From Mycocentrospora acerina (lineage: Eukaryota > Ascomycota > Dothideomycetes > Pleosporales), in the NCBI GenBank assembly GCA_022701365.1, contig JAKUHH010000027.1, forward strand, positions 62,001 through 126,000: a DNA stretch of 64,000 nucleotides, given 5' to 3'. The translations under genes were made by a program, and so were the position numbers. Within the stretch, counting starts at the first letter, position 1, and every line of letters starts with the position of its first letter. The notes beneath the pieces were generated by a model, which had not been told where the DNA came from, did not search any database, and saw only the letters and a program-made list of their open reading frames with translations. Below are positions 39,379 through 50,316 of the stretch, in pieces.

Positions 39379-41931
39379 TTACAACCGTCCCAACACCCCC
39401 CTCACACTCCCCTCGAGCACCACATTCCCCCCAACGCTCAACTCGCCAATCCCCGTCTCGCCGCCCGACCCTTGCGCCAACCACCGCTGCAACAAGTCAT
39501 TGCTCTCCTTTGGCTTGATGCTCGCATCCGCCGTCCCAACCGTAACATGCGCAATCGAGTTTGTCGTCGCAAATACCACCTCCTCCTTTCCCCCTGAAGC
39601 ATTTCCGCCAGTTGCTGCTACTGCTGCTGCTGCAGACCCATTCAGCCGCACAACAAAACACATAATCCTATCGTCCCAGACGAGGCGCTCCATCTGCACG
39701 CCGCACTTGCCGAGCTCGGGCTCCCATGCGCCTGCCAACTCGGCTGTTTGCGTCTGCATGGTCGCGTCGTTGAGCTGCAGGAGCTTGTCCCAGTAGGCTT
39801 GGTTCTGCGCGGCGGACGCGCGGTGGATGAGGGTGACGTGGAATTCGGGTTGGATGCGGCGGGCCTGCTTCATGTGGTTGTAGAGCCGTGCGGTGTTTGC
39901 GTCCTTGTCTTTGAAGAGCGCGTCGAGGAGCGAGGTGATTTGTGGGGTGTTAAGGCGGACGGAGAAGTACTCCATTCGGGGTGCCTTTTTGGCTTTTCCT
40001 GCTGGTTGGGCGGGGGGCTGTCGCCAGTTCTGGTTGTCGCTTCGCTGCTGCTGCTGCTGCTGCTGGTTGTTGCTTGCGTTGGCGTTTTGCTTGTTGCCGC
40101 CGCCATTGCGAGAGAGGTCCATCTTAAAGTCGGGCCGGTAGTCATTCATTGCCCACTGGATGGCGGCATCCATGTCGGTGTGGGATGGCATCTGTTTGCC
40201 TTCGAATAGAGCAGGGTACGTCTCGAACATCTTGTTGATGATGACCTCTAGATTCTCACGCGAATCCACAGTAGGGTCTATATTGATAATCAGATCAAAC
40301 AGCTCGTCCGGAGCCTCCGAAGGGTCCGCGGGCTGGAATCGATGCATGAAGCCTTCCATGATCTGAATGATTTCACCCGAGCCTTTTGTTCCCGCCTGGA
40401 TCGTCTGGTGATTGTCGCCACGGTCAAGAACACGCTTTCGTGTTGCGTTGCGAATAGCATCGTAGTTGGTGCGATCGTGAACGTAGTGTAGGGCAACAAA
40501 ACGAGCATCGGGCACAGTTTTTGAAATGTCCGTGATGATCTGGTCGCGCTCGCGCTTTTGGTGGTTGTTGCGATCTGCGATTACGACGGGATTTGTGACC
40601 AGCATGGCAGAAATGGTATCAGCAAACACCTGGCCACGACCTTTTTTCGCGGTGACGTTGTCATTCTGGAAGTGACCCCAACCGAACAGCTTCACCAGTG
40701 CCAGAGCCAGTGTGGTTTTTCCACATCCAATAGTCGCAATAGGCACAAGAACAATGTCTCGCGTCACGTTCTTGCTCTCGGCCGCTCCGTTCAGCATCTC
40801 CTGTCGAATAATGTCTGCTCCAGTCGTTCCACGGAAAGCCAGGAAGTTGTCTCGCATTTTGATGATGCCATGGTTTGCATTGTACTCCTTGGCAAGCCCC
40901 TGATTCTGAGCAAATTGTCTGCGAGCAAACTCAAGATACTCCTCGGTAATGGCCTTGTGCTTCTTGTAGCGGGGAGGCTTGCCTGCGATCAGAGATCGAG
41001 TGCACTCGCGCCACTGACGGTACATTAGATATGGCTCTTCAAACTTGTATTTGAAAAACCAGTCGGTGTAAGGCGCACCCTCGGTCTCTCGTGCCTGACA
41101 CCGGATAACAAATCCCTCAGTATCACGTCCATCGTAGTTGCCCGTCTCGGCAACCTTGTCGAGAAACGTCTTGACGTTCTGGATATCGTTCTCCATGACA
41201 TAGACGACCTTCTTCATGCCCCAGTCTTCGGCAAATTTGTCGACCAGGTGTCCAGGATAGGTAGCAAACTCGGGCAAGTTGAGATTGATGCCGTGAACAT
41301 AGAGGCCGGCCTGGTCAGCCGTATATGCCAGTACATGCTCCTCGAAATCGTCGTCGCAAAGCTCGGCCACAAGGGTCGCATTCATGGAGCGTAGTGTGCG
41401 AGCCAAATCCTCCTTTGTCTTGCCCACGGTCGCAATGTGTCGCTCGACCCAGCGCTCACCGGCGCAGGCGTGGCTCAGCTCGACGTCGCCACGTGCGCCC
41501 GTCGAATGCTTGCTGCATACCAGCAATGTATCGTCATCTAGACCAGATATGAATATGATGCAACCATTTTCCTTGACACTCAATTCGTAAGGGCCCCTCG
41601 TGTCGCGCTCAACGTTCTGCCATTCTGTCTTCCTAACCTCGCCATGGTTGAAGAACTTGTCGTATCCTCTCACAGCAATCTCTACACTCCCATCCATCGT
41701 CTTATACGTGAACAGTCCTCGTGCATATGTGGGCAGGTTGGCCTTTTTGTAGTCCCAGTCTTGCATCTTCCACGAGTCGACAGTGCGGCCCGTAGGCAAT
41801 GTGAAGGTGTGTTTGCGGACGGAGAAGCCGCCATTGCCTTTTTTGCCAGTGTGGCTTTCCAGCGACTGCACCAAGTCATAAATCTCTTTTGGGTTCTGCG
41901 CCGCGTATGGTGCTGTGTTGCGTTGCGCCAT
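39379..41931 (-). CDS. TRL1: fungal tRNA ligase Trl1 (ligase-kinase-cyclic phosphodiesterase)
   Basis: Single exon, 850 aa from the ATG at 41931 (MAQRNTAPYAAQNPKEIYDLVQSLE), close to yeast Trl1 (827). An in-frame ATG at 42153 would add 74 residues rich in Cys and Leu that look non-native. Three activities can be read in order: the adenylyltransferase lysine K120 in SVKENGCIIF (motif I, KxxG), with FVIRC and FKYKFEEPY as motifs IV and V; the kinase P-loop GCGKTT at about 402-407 preceded by VLVPIATI; and two HxT motifs of the 2H phosphodiesterase (EFHVTLIH and IAHVTVGT) in the C-terminal third. A Gln/Asn-rich linker with seven or more Gln lies before the third domain. The enzyme seals tRNA exons after splicing and HAC1-type mRNA in the unfolded-protein response. 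Confidence 0.96.
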   Translation of the reverse strand: MAQRNTAPYAAQNPKEIYDLVQSLESHTGKKGNGGFSVRKHTFTLPTGRTVDSWKMQDWDYKKANLPTYARGLFTYKTMDGSVEIAVRGYDKFFNHGEVRKTEWQNVERDTRGPYELSVKENGCIIFISGLDDDTLLVCSKHSTGARGDVELSHACAGERWVERHIATVGKTKEDLARTLRSMNATLVAELCDDDFEEHVLAYTADQAGLYVHGINLNLPEFATYPGHLVDKFAEDWGMKKVVYVMENDIQNVKTFLDKVAETGNYDGRDTEGFVIRCQARETEGAPYTDWFFKYKFEEPYLMYRQWRECTRSLIAGKPPRYKKHKAITEEYLEFARRQFAQNQGLAKEYNANHGIIKMRDNFLAFRGTTGADIIRQEMLNGAAESKNVTRDIVLVPIATIGCGKTTLALALVKLFGWGHFQNDNVTAKKGRGQVFADTISAMLVTNPVVIADRNNHQKRERDQIITDISKTVPDARFVALHYVHDRTNYDAIRNATRKRVLDRGDNHQTIQAGTKGSGEIIQIMEGFMHRFQPADPSEAPDELFDLIINIDPTVDSRENLEVIINKMFETYPALFEGKQMPSHTDMDAAIQWAMNDYRPDFKMDLSRNGGGNKQNANASNNQQQQQQQRSDNQNWRQPPAQPAGKAKKAPRMEYFSVRLNTPQITSLLDALFKDKDANTARLYNHMKQARRIQPEFHVTLIHRASAAQNQAYWDKLLQLNDATMQTQTAELAGAWEPELGKCGVQMERLVWDDRIMCFVVRLNGSAAAAVAATGGNASGGKEEVVFATTNSIAHVTVGTADASIKPKESNDLLQRWLAQGSGGETGIGELSVGGNVVLEGSVRGVLGRL

Positions 41932-43240
41932 GACTGCTGGCGGGCAAGCCTGAAGGGAAGAGATGTGGCGGGTGATGGGGGTGGGACGAAGTGTATTTTT
42001 CAAGCGCCCAAGTACCTGCAGGGAAGATGGGGGTAAGCAGACGATGTGCAATGGGTTGTGGACAGAAGAAAGGAGCAGAGTGCCGTATTTTACAGAAGCT
42101 GCCATGCACGCACAACAAGCGTCACAATGAGTCAACACACAACAACACAACACAACATAGGGTGCGCCTTACTGGATCTCAACCTGTGGTGGCAGGCAGC
42201 AAAAGGGCGCAGGTACGTTGGACTTGGTTACGAGTCACTGTCTGCCTGTCTGCCTGCGCTCGTGTTATTGTGGATATTTTGGCGATGAGATCACAGCTGA
42301 ACCTGACTCTGACTGTGGCGTAGCGCGGGGCACAGCTGGGGCTGGGTAGCGCATCCCACCTCGCTGCACGTGACCAGCTTCGTTCATCCCCTCCATCACC
42401 GTAGGCATGCCTGTCTTGGCTTTCGGATGCTGCCACCCCAACCGCAGTCTCTGTTGTCGATTGCCCGAAATGTATATCGAACAAAATGACGTGGAGGTGG
42501 AAGCAGCGTTCCAGAATCGACATGGTCTTGTCAGCCATGCCTTGCCCAAGATGCTGGGCGTTGTTCGAACAAAGTCAAAGTCAATATCACCAATAGGATC
42601 CTTGAGTCCCCACCTGCATGCACTATATTAAACATCACGCCGACTATATCAACCTCAGCTATCACAGAGTCGCAACTAATCGCTCGCTTTCTGTTAGATT
42701 GCTCAGCTCCATCCTGATATCAGTCTTGCTCGGGTAGTTTGTTGATCAGATGCAGCCCCATTTTTGTTACCGATTCCTCGATGCCGTTTGAACGATTGAG
42801 ACCCTTTCTGGAAGGTTACTCGACAGCCACTTGATCATGTCAGTCGGAGACAACAAGGTGTCTTCCTCTCTCTACAGTCGGCCTGAACTCCGCTCTACGT
42901 GAGTCAGTCCAAACCTTCCTCCTGTTTCCCACAAATCAACCAATCTGCTACGGGCGATTATCCCGCAACTTTGAATACTTTTTGTACTTCACTTTGAGAG
43001 ACAACGAACCATATCGCCCGGAAAGAGCATTTAAGCGTTCGACTGTGGGCATGAAGCTGCAACAGCGTGGAGAAAGTTACGGTGAGTAGAGTCGCCAATA
43101 ACAAGATGCTCAAGCAAGCTGTCATCTTGTTACGCCTGATCTACCTACCTCTCAAGCTCGGTAGGAATATACTCTTACGTGCACGCTTTTCATGGGCCGT
43201 TGAAGTGCAAACTGTCCGTTCTTGATGGTCAAACTACAAG
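41932..43240. other. divergent intergenic region, no gene seen
   Basis: About 1.3 kb between TRL1 (minus) and the seven-TM gene (plus). An ATG at about 42838 opens a short ORF followed by a GTGAGT; I could not connect it to anything downstream. ACAACACAAC-type repeats lie at 42130-42160. Confidence 0.45.
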
Positions 43241-44751
43241 ATGCCATTATCGCGTATAGCCATCTCACTGGCAACTGTGCTTATTCTCGGTCCTTTGCTG
43301 CATGCTTTCGCCCTCCCTCTCTTACCTGTCTTCCACAATGATATCGTACAAACGATCGATGCCCGGCATGGTGCCATGGGCACAGCGAGATCTCCAAGGC
43401 CAGGCTTCATGCTCATCGAAAACACACACTCTAGAATGGTAGTTGTGGTGATTATGATATCCTGCATGTTTTTGTTAGCTACCCTCATGGGCATGTCTAG
43501 TCGTCTCCCATCTCAATAGGTATTGCTAAATCAGCCACAGGATCTCGTCTCAAACGCGTCAACCTCCCCAGTATCAGCTTCACTCAAGTCTTGGTCATCG
43601 TGCTCAACTTCCTCGCAATAGGCCTAACTTTCTCCTGCACGGTCTTAAACCCAGGGTTGGGCCTGATGACCGATCAACAATGTCGTTCCGCCATCCTAAT
43701 TTGCTTGATATTGTATACCTTTGGGAAGCTAACTCTATACATGTTCCTGGTGGAGCGTGCGCACGTTATTCGCGCCGGATATCTTAGTCGATTGAAAGAC
43801 CGCATATGGTTGAGCTTCATGGCGGTCCTCGTGTTGGGCGTGGGAGCTGTAAACATATTCATATATCTCACGCCAGTCAGTTCACTTTCGCGCGACGATG
43901 CTTTGTGCCGAATCGGTATCTCGCGAATACCATCGTACATCTTCATTTGCATCAATGGAGCGATGAATTTCGCATGCACTGTCGTTTTTTTTCACCTCGT
44001 CTGGCTAGTAGTTCGCTTTCGACAGGTCTTGGGGTCATACGATGCTGCGCACAAGGGGCCCGAAGAGCGACGTCGATCTAGCATGTTTCATCAGGACGGA
44101 GTTGCCACAACCTTAGATTTTGGCAGGACGCCAGCAAGATCTGAGACAAATATTGTCGTGTCTAAATGCATCAAGATGATGCTGTTGAAGAATCTGGCTG
44201 GGGCCGCTGCAACCACGATTTCGACGCTGGCCAACTTTGCAATTTTCTTCATCAACAACGGCAAGGAGGAGAGTTGGCTGTTCTTTTCCACTTTTGTGAT
44301 TGATAGTAGGTCCCCTGCTTACCCGCTCTTACTTTGTTAAAACATTGTGAACTTGGATTGACCAAGCTATCTAACAGCGACATTTTGCGTTGTGGTCGTC
44401 CACTTTCTCACAATTGGCACATCTACCGTGCCATGCGCTTCCCGACCAACCGCTCCATCAGCTTGCGACTCGCGGCACTCCATACCAGGTGCGGAGTTCA
44501 TGTCAGAAAGATGTGTTGGGCCGTCTAGCCACATCACAAGGCCCGAAATTCTCAAAGATGACACGATCCGACTCCCAAACAAGGCATTCAGTCCAGGTAG
44601 CTACGGCTTCGATCCCAACCCGGGCACAAAAGTTGCGTTTGGCCGCGGATACGTCAGCTCACCGGCAGGAGGCAGAGAGCATTGGTATGTGCGACAGAGT
44701 GACAAAGGAGGGTTAGCGAAGGTCGGTGCCGCGTCGCCTTGGGCATCGTGA
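43241..44751 (+). CDS. fungal seven-transmembrane-type integral membrane protein
   Basis: Three exons as read: 43241-43499, 43541-44305 and 44378-44751, about 465 aa. The second intron (GTAGGT...CTAACAG, 72 nt) is clear. The first is awkward: only a 41-nt GTCGTC...CACAG intron keeps frame here, so the real junction or start may differ. The chain has an N-terminal signal-like segment, then TM helices HSRMVVVVIMISCMFLLATLM, FTQVLVIVLNFLAIGLTFSC, CLILYTFGKLTLYMFLVERAHVIRA, WLSFMAVLVLGVGAVNIFIYL, IPSYIFICINGAMNFACTVVFFHLVWLVV, KNLAGAAATTISTLANFAIFFI and a last one near FCVVVVHFLTIG. MFLVERAHVIRA and CRIGI are recurrent in a dothideomycete/sordariomycete membrane family I recognise but cannot name. 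A receptor-like role is inference. The 100-residue tail is hydrophilic. Confidence 0.78.
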
Positions 44752-47700
44752 GATTTTCTGTGGCCAGGATCCTGCTTATGGCAATACATGCATGCGCATG
44801 TAATTTAGAAGCCTCAATGAAGGGGCTGAAAGGTAAATTTGTGAAGAATTCACCTTGCAGATCCTCCCTCAACTCACACCAAACATTTTGCTTTCGCCTT
44901 GCTTTCGCCTGCGTCCAACTTAACCCGCTACTTTCCAACCTGATCTACAAACCCTGCGCCGAACAACTTCCATCGCTCATACCCCATCGTTCGATCCCCC
45001 GCAATCTCATGCACGTACCCTATCGATCACACTTACGAACCTGCAGCCCAGACGCACCTGTGAGCGCATGTCATATCTCATACATGTCGCACACCGACCA
45101 GTGGCCGCCACCACAGAATTCTGCCAGAATTCTGCCAATCTAGCCTTGTCTGGTACAACTGTGCGTGCATCTATGTATGTATGCGAGCATCTCGCGCATA
45201 CACGACGCTCGCCTTCACGGTGCAAAGGCCCAACGTCAAGTCCGAGACCGGAGGGTAAGAATGACAAAAAGGGAGAGTTTTGCGAGGTGGTGGTATTCTT
45301 TGTAGAGGATGCGGAGGAAAAGAAAAGATTCAACAAGTATTTTGGTGTGATTTCATTGACCAATAATGGATGGTGGGTGCTGGAAGAGTGCAGAATGGAA
45401 TCACATGTCTAGATCGGGTAGAGGAATGAAAGTAGGAGAAGATCAACAAAGCAAAACGTTGCGACATGGCATTAACCCATGAATTTCCTCATTGACATGA
45501 CCAGGCATGGCCAGACATGGCCAGACAAGGCTAATGTCATGCGCTCGCCGTTCTCCAGACTGGACACCACTAGAGCAACGTCAAATGATTCACCATCTAC
45601 CTAGCCCCCTCAAGTTTGTCCCAAGATTAGCATTCCCATCTCCATCCGTATCCGTAACTCTCACACCGACACTTTGAAAGCGCAGTTTACTATACTCGTT
45701 CGCAGCCCAACATCCGCATCATGTCGTCATCACCCGCCCCCACTCCACCCACCCACCCCTCCTCCACCAACAAACGGTGCATCCAGACGCCGACCGACCA
45801 TCGGCATCCGATTCCAGACCAACGACCGCACCCGTCTACAGCGGCTGTATTAAATCGCAATAATCCTCGCCTCATCTATCCCCTACAGAAAAGCAAGCTT
45901 CTAGCAAGCTGCAAGCTGCGTATCTATCTATCCACCCCTGCCAGCTTGTCTGCCGACCCCGCGGCAAACCCCTCCACCCAAAGAAGCAACACTTCCTACC
46001 ACTGCATGCAACTTAACCTGCGACCCTCCAACCTCCTTGCATGAAATCAAGTGAAACATGAGAGAGAGAGCAACAAGCTCACCTCTCAGCCACAGCCACA
46101 CAGTCGCATAGCCCCTCCCCAATCCCCTCCTCCATCTATCCATTCATGCACATCTACATGGTATACAAACTGCATTTTCCCAAATTAAAAAAAATCCAAG
46201 GGACCCCTCTCCCATGCAAACTAAAACAACCCTGCATCAAACCCTCTTCACTCTATTTCCACCTCTCTCTTTCTCCCTCTCTATCTATATCCCCTTCTCC
46301 TTCTCCACCACGTACATTAGCCGAAACAACCAACCTACAAACTTAAACTAACTAGATAGTGGCGTCAATAATTTAATGCAGACAAGCAAGCAAGCAAGGA
46401 AGCAAGCAAGGAAGCAAGCAACCCCGGCGATTGCCCACTCCGTAGCTAAGACTAACCGACCAACCAATCAATATCCCCAACCCAACTCGCTAGTCTAAAA
46501 AACCACTTATCCCTGCAGCAAGGCGCATGGAGAAACGAAACCCCACTTCCCAACCCCCTCCAAATCCGCAGCTAGGAGCAAAGTACGGGTGCGTGGATGT
46601 ATGTATACGCGAACGAGCGAGGGAGTGAGCCAGCCAGCTAGCCGGCCGGCCAGAACGAGGCGTGGTTGTCGATCATGGGGCCACGTTCTTCTTCTTCTGC
46701 CTCTCCTGATTGATACTACTGCTGCTGCTACTGCTGCTGCTACCACTACTGCTGCTGCTACTGCTGCTACTACCCCTACTACTGCTACTACTGCTAGTTC
46801 AGCATGGCCATCTAGACCCTGTCATTGCTTCTGCAGCAACGTTGGAGACGCGATGGTGGCGGTGGTGGTGGTGATGAGTGTCGGGCAAGGCAAGGTAAGG
46901 CAAGGCAAGGCAGGAGAAAGGGAAGGGATCTGCACTTCTGGACTCTCTGATGGGTCTTTTCTTGTCTTGTCTTGTCTTGTCTTATCTTGGGTTCTAGATG
47001 GGCAGACAGACAGACAGACAGACAGACAGGCAAGACAGAGGGAGGGGAGTCGAAGCCAAGATGACTGATTTTAATCAATTAATAAATGAATGAATGTGCT
47101 TGTGCCTGTGAGGAAGATGGAGCACATGTATACGTGCATGTTTTTATATATGTATGTTTTACATAGCAAATGACTGAACAATATAATTATTCATTCAACT
47201 ACACCCTCCCTCTTTGCTTCGACGTTGACACCTGCCACCTACCCAGCTATACCCATTCCACACTAACCCCTCCCTATTCCAAAAAAGGCTTCCTTACAAC
47301 TAACCAACTAACCAACCAACTAACCAACTAACCAACCAACCAACCTATCCAACCTGTCAGTTTTAAAACTTGACACCACCCCGGGGTGCAACGCGCCAAC
47401 AGCGCCACACACAAACAAACACCCTACTCGATTAGACAAACTCTATTTTCCTACCCAGTGCCACCTTCCTTCCTTTCTTTCTTTCTTTCTTCACTCTCGC
47501 CCCCCGCTAAATCAACTCTACTCTACACTACTCTATACACCACACTACACTACACTACTTCGCACCAACCATTTCCCATTTTCCTTGATCCTCTTCACCT
47601 CCTTGTATACTCCAATACAACGAGGATAATTTTTAATAAAAAAGAAAATTAAAATTTAGAAAAAATAGTAAAAGCTCCAAATAAAGTTGCGGCGAAATCC

Positions 47701-48682
47701 CTCTCTCTCTCTGTCTCTCGCCCTAGCCTGCCCTACCCTCCTCGTATAGACTAACCGTCAATAAAATGAAACCTAAACCTCCCCCTCCCCCCCTCACTCC
47801 CTCCATTCTCTCAAAAAGTCTCGTTTTGATTTCTTTGTCTTGCCTTGCCTTACCTTGCCTTTCAGCCTACAATTGTAAAACAATAAAAAAAATTACGAAT
47901 ATAAGAATTTAAAAAATTTTGCCCAGAAAAAGAAAAAGAGTAGATACAACCCTACCCTACACTTTTTTGGGGGGTCCCTTGTAAACAGCGAAACTAGTGA
48001 GCTGTGCTATGCTATACGATACGATATAACCTCCAAACATAAACATAAACATAAACGCAATGCAAAGAGATTCCAAGGTTAATTAATTAAGTTGATCATC
48101 CAAAGAAGACCAAGATGAAGATGAAGGTGGACTGATAATACTGACGTGAGCATCTTCAAGTGCCAGTTTCTTTTCCCTTCTTCTTCCTCGCGAAATGGAT
48201 AGGTAGGTAGATAGCAGGAGGTGGGCGATGACACGAGGAGGAGGGTGGTGGTGGTGGTGGGTTGGAAAAGGTGTGTGTATGGGGTGTGTGTGTGTGGGTG
48301 GGTGGGTGAGTGAGAATATGTGGCGCGCTATGGCCCAATGCAGAGAGTGTGTGCCACATTTGTCGCTCGCGAGGCATGTGAGTAACGGCGCCCACCGATC
48401 AAAGGATGCTGATCTTCAGCGGCGAGAGTGGGGTGAGCATGACCATGCGACGTGATGGCCATTACTTTGAGTGGGTTCTTTCGTGACGACCATTCCATCG
48501 AATGGCTTCTATCAAAGGACTCCTCGGATTGTTCGAGTCTACACGTTGGTAATATGGAGTTGCATCTTCTTTCAAAGTGAGCGTTGTAGTTGTTGTTATT
48601 GTTGTTGCTGCCCTTTTCACGTACATGATAGTCAAGGCTCCAAGGATTAAATCGCTCAGCTCTACTACTCTACAATACTCCT
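44752..48682. other. 3.9-kb gene-poor, microsatellite-rich region
   Basis: No ORF over 160 codons and none with a recognisable domain. Simple repeats are frequent: AAGC/AAGG units at 46381-46420, CTGCTA/CTACTA trinucleotides at 46700-46800, GGCAA near 46880-46915, CTTGT near 46960-46985, CAGA at 46990-47025, ACCAACTA at 47300-47345, TTTC and CTACAC at 47475-47560, and G/GT runs at 48240-48310. This can include long 3' ends of the flanking genes. Confidence 0.6.
46381..47345 (+). repeat. cluster of microsatellites
   Basis: Within 1 kb lie at least six unrelated short tandem arrays (AAGC, CTGCTA, GGCAA, CTTGT, CAGA, ACCAACTA). The mix argues against one transposable element and for local slippage-prone DNA without selective constraint. 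Confidence 0.85.
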
Positions 48683-50316
48683 TCAGTCGTTCATCCAAGC
48701 TGCAACACGATTTCCTCCGAAACGCGCAGCAAAGCGCAATCCTGTTGATCCCATCGGAAAGTAGGAAACAAGATACCAGACCAAACAAATCAGCTGCGCA
48801 ATGACTGCGACAAAGGTGAGGATAGTACTGTGGAGCTAATCACGCGCATGTGCGTCAGTAAACATGATTGGTGTCGGCAGTTCAAGTCGGTGAAGTGCGT
48901 GAGAAGGGTAACAGGGTCTCCGCGGGTGTGTAGTGTTTTGCAAGGGTCAAGGGTAGCATGAACAAAAAGGACGACTTACGCCAAGAGAAAAGTAGAGAGT
49001 GAGGGCAATAGTGCCAAAATAAGCTCCCGTAAACGGAAGTCGCGGACCCGAACTGAGGTGCTGAACTTATTGAATTGTCAGCAACGGTAAGATCAAGCGA
49101 CATGGGGTGTGTGATGATTGTCGCGAAGAGAGTGAGGCTTACTATACTGCATCGGACCCATCAATACTCCCCAGGCTACGAGAAAGAGCACGCTTCCCAT
49201 GGACCATCTAGATGAGGTAAAGATCGTTAGCACTAGACCCCTCCAAGCTACCAAGTGGGTGAAAATGAGGTCTGGTCTGAGCAGGGCAATGCGGCGGGTT
49301 GCAGCGCGCCGAACCTTGAGCCCGCATGATCGCTATTGATAGTCTCCGCCGATCGCCGGTGGCTAAGACAGGCATTATTTGTCGAAGCTGTGGGGACACG
49401 CCGAATCTTGAGATGGACTGCATGAGTTCGCATAGCCCTGTACAGAACTTCAAGACCAATGCGGAATGTGCTATTGCCTGATTTGCCTGCAAAGACCAGA
49501 CGACCGGGCTGAAGGCTTCCCGCAGGGCAAAGGTTGGCTGGTTTGGAACGAAAGTGCAGGAGACTTACAAGATGGCAAACTTGCGTGGCTTAACAATGAA
49601 TATCGGCGTAAACATGAGGCCGATGCAGGTGGCAAACATGGCTAGAGCTGCAAGCAGGAGGCCTCCGAAAACAAGTAACCGGTCCCACCGGCTCACTGTC
49701 GACGACTGTCAGCAGGGATTGACATGGTTGATAGTCGGACGAATTTGCACGTCTCTTGCAGCCAGGGCAGCGTATGCAGGAACTATGTTTGGTCACATTC
49801 ACTTGCGCGGCACAGCCAGGTATGGCAATGCAGGGCCAGATGACAAGTGTAGGATTCCAAAGACAAAAAGTCGACAGTGACCAAAATGCTGTTTCAAAGA
49901 TTGCCATGTACTGAGATGCATGTGGGAAATGGGAGTGGCTCGGACTAGAGGTGAGACTAGCTTGGTTGCAACGTCTTCTGGCCCAGTCACAAGGTGGGGA
50001 TGCGAGTCATTACAGAGTGTGGAGAGTCGGTGTATCGAGCAAGTGAATAGAAGTATGAAATGCTTCGCCACATGACAGAAGATGCAAACTTACAAGCAAA
50101 CCACCCTTCCTCCTCCTCTCTCCTGGTGGGCGCGGGCAAAGGCGCGCCAGGGTTTGTTTCTGTAATGGGCAGTCTCACGTAGCCGGCGTCTCCAAAGGGG
50201 TTGAGGCTCTGCAGCCTGCCCAGCAGCGAGGGCGGGGCCGTGTTGACGGGAATGTCTGGCTCTCTCCTGCTCCATCCCAGCGAGTTCATCGAGTCTCGGA
50301 AGGAGGTGGACGCCAT
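48683..50316 (-). CDS. SFT2: SFT2-like Golgi vesicle transport protein
   Basis: Five exons on the minus strand: 50316-50094, 49695-49569, 49207-49143, 49065-48980 and 48835-48683, giving 217 aa, as for yeast Sft2 (215). Start MASTSFRDSMNSLGWSRRE. A hydrophilic N-terminal 75 residues is followed by four TM segments: WDRLLVFGGLLLAALAMFATCIG, RKFAILWSMGSVLFLVAWGVLMGP, the diagnostic MQYIQHLSSGPRLPFTGAYFG into IALTLYFSLG, and LTFVAVIAQLICLVWYLVSYFPMGSTGLRF. The short cytosolic end is RVAAWMND. Sft2 acts with Got1 in fusion of retrograde vesicles with the Golgi. All junctions are GT-AG and keep frame. Intron 2, 361 nt, and intron 1, 398 nt, are long compared with most introns in the window. No gene had been visible as one ORF because the exons are short. 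Confidence 0.93.

Noticed and set aside
39379..42153. Upstream in-frame start for TRL1 at 42153 as a mitochondrial form
   Set aside because: The extra 74 residues are Cys/Leu-rich without a clear targeting pattern; homology begins at 41931.
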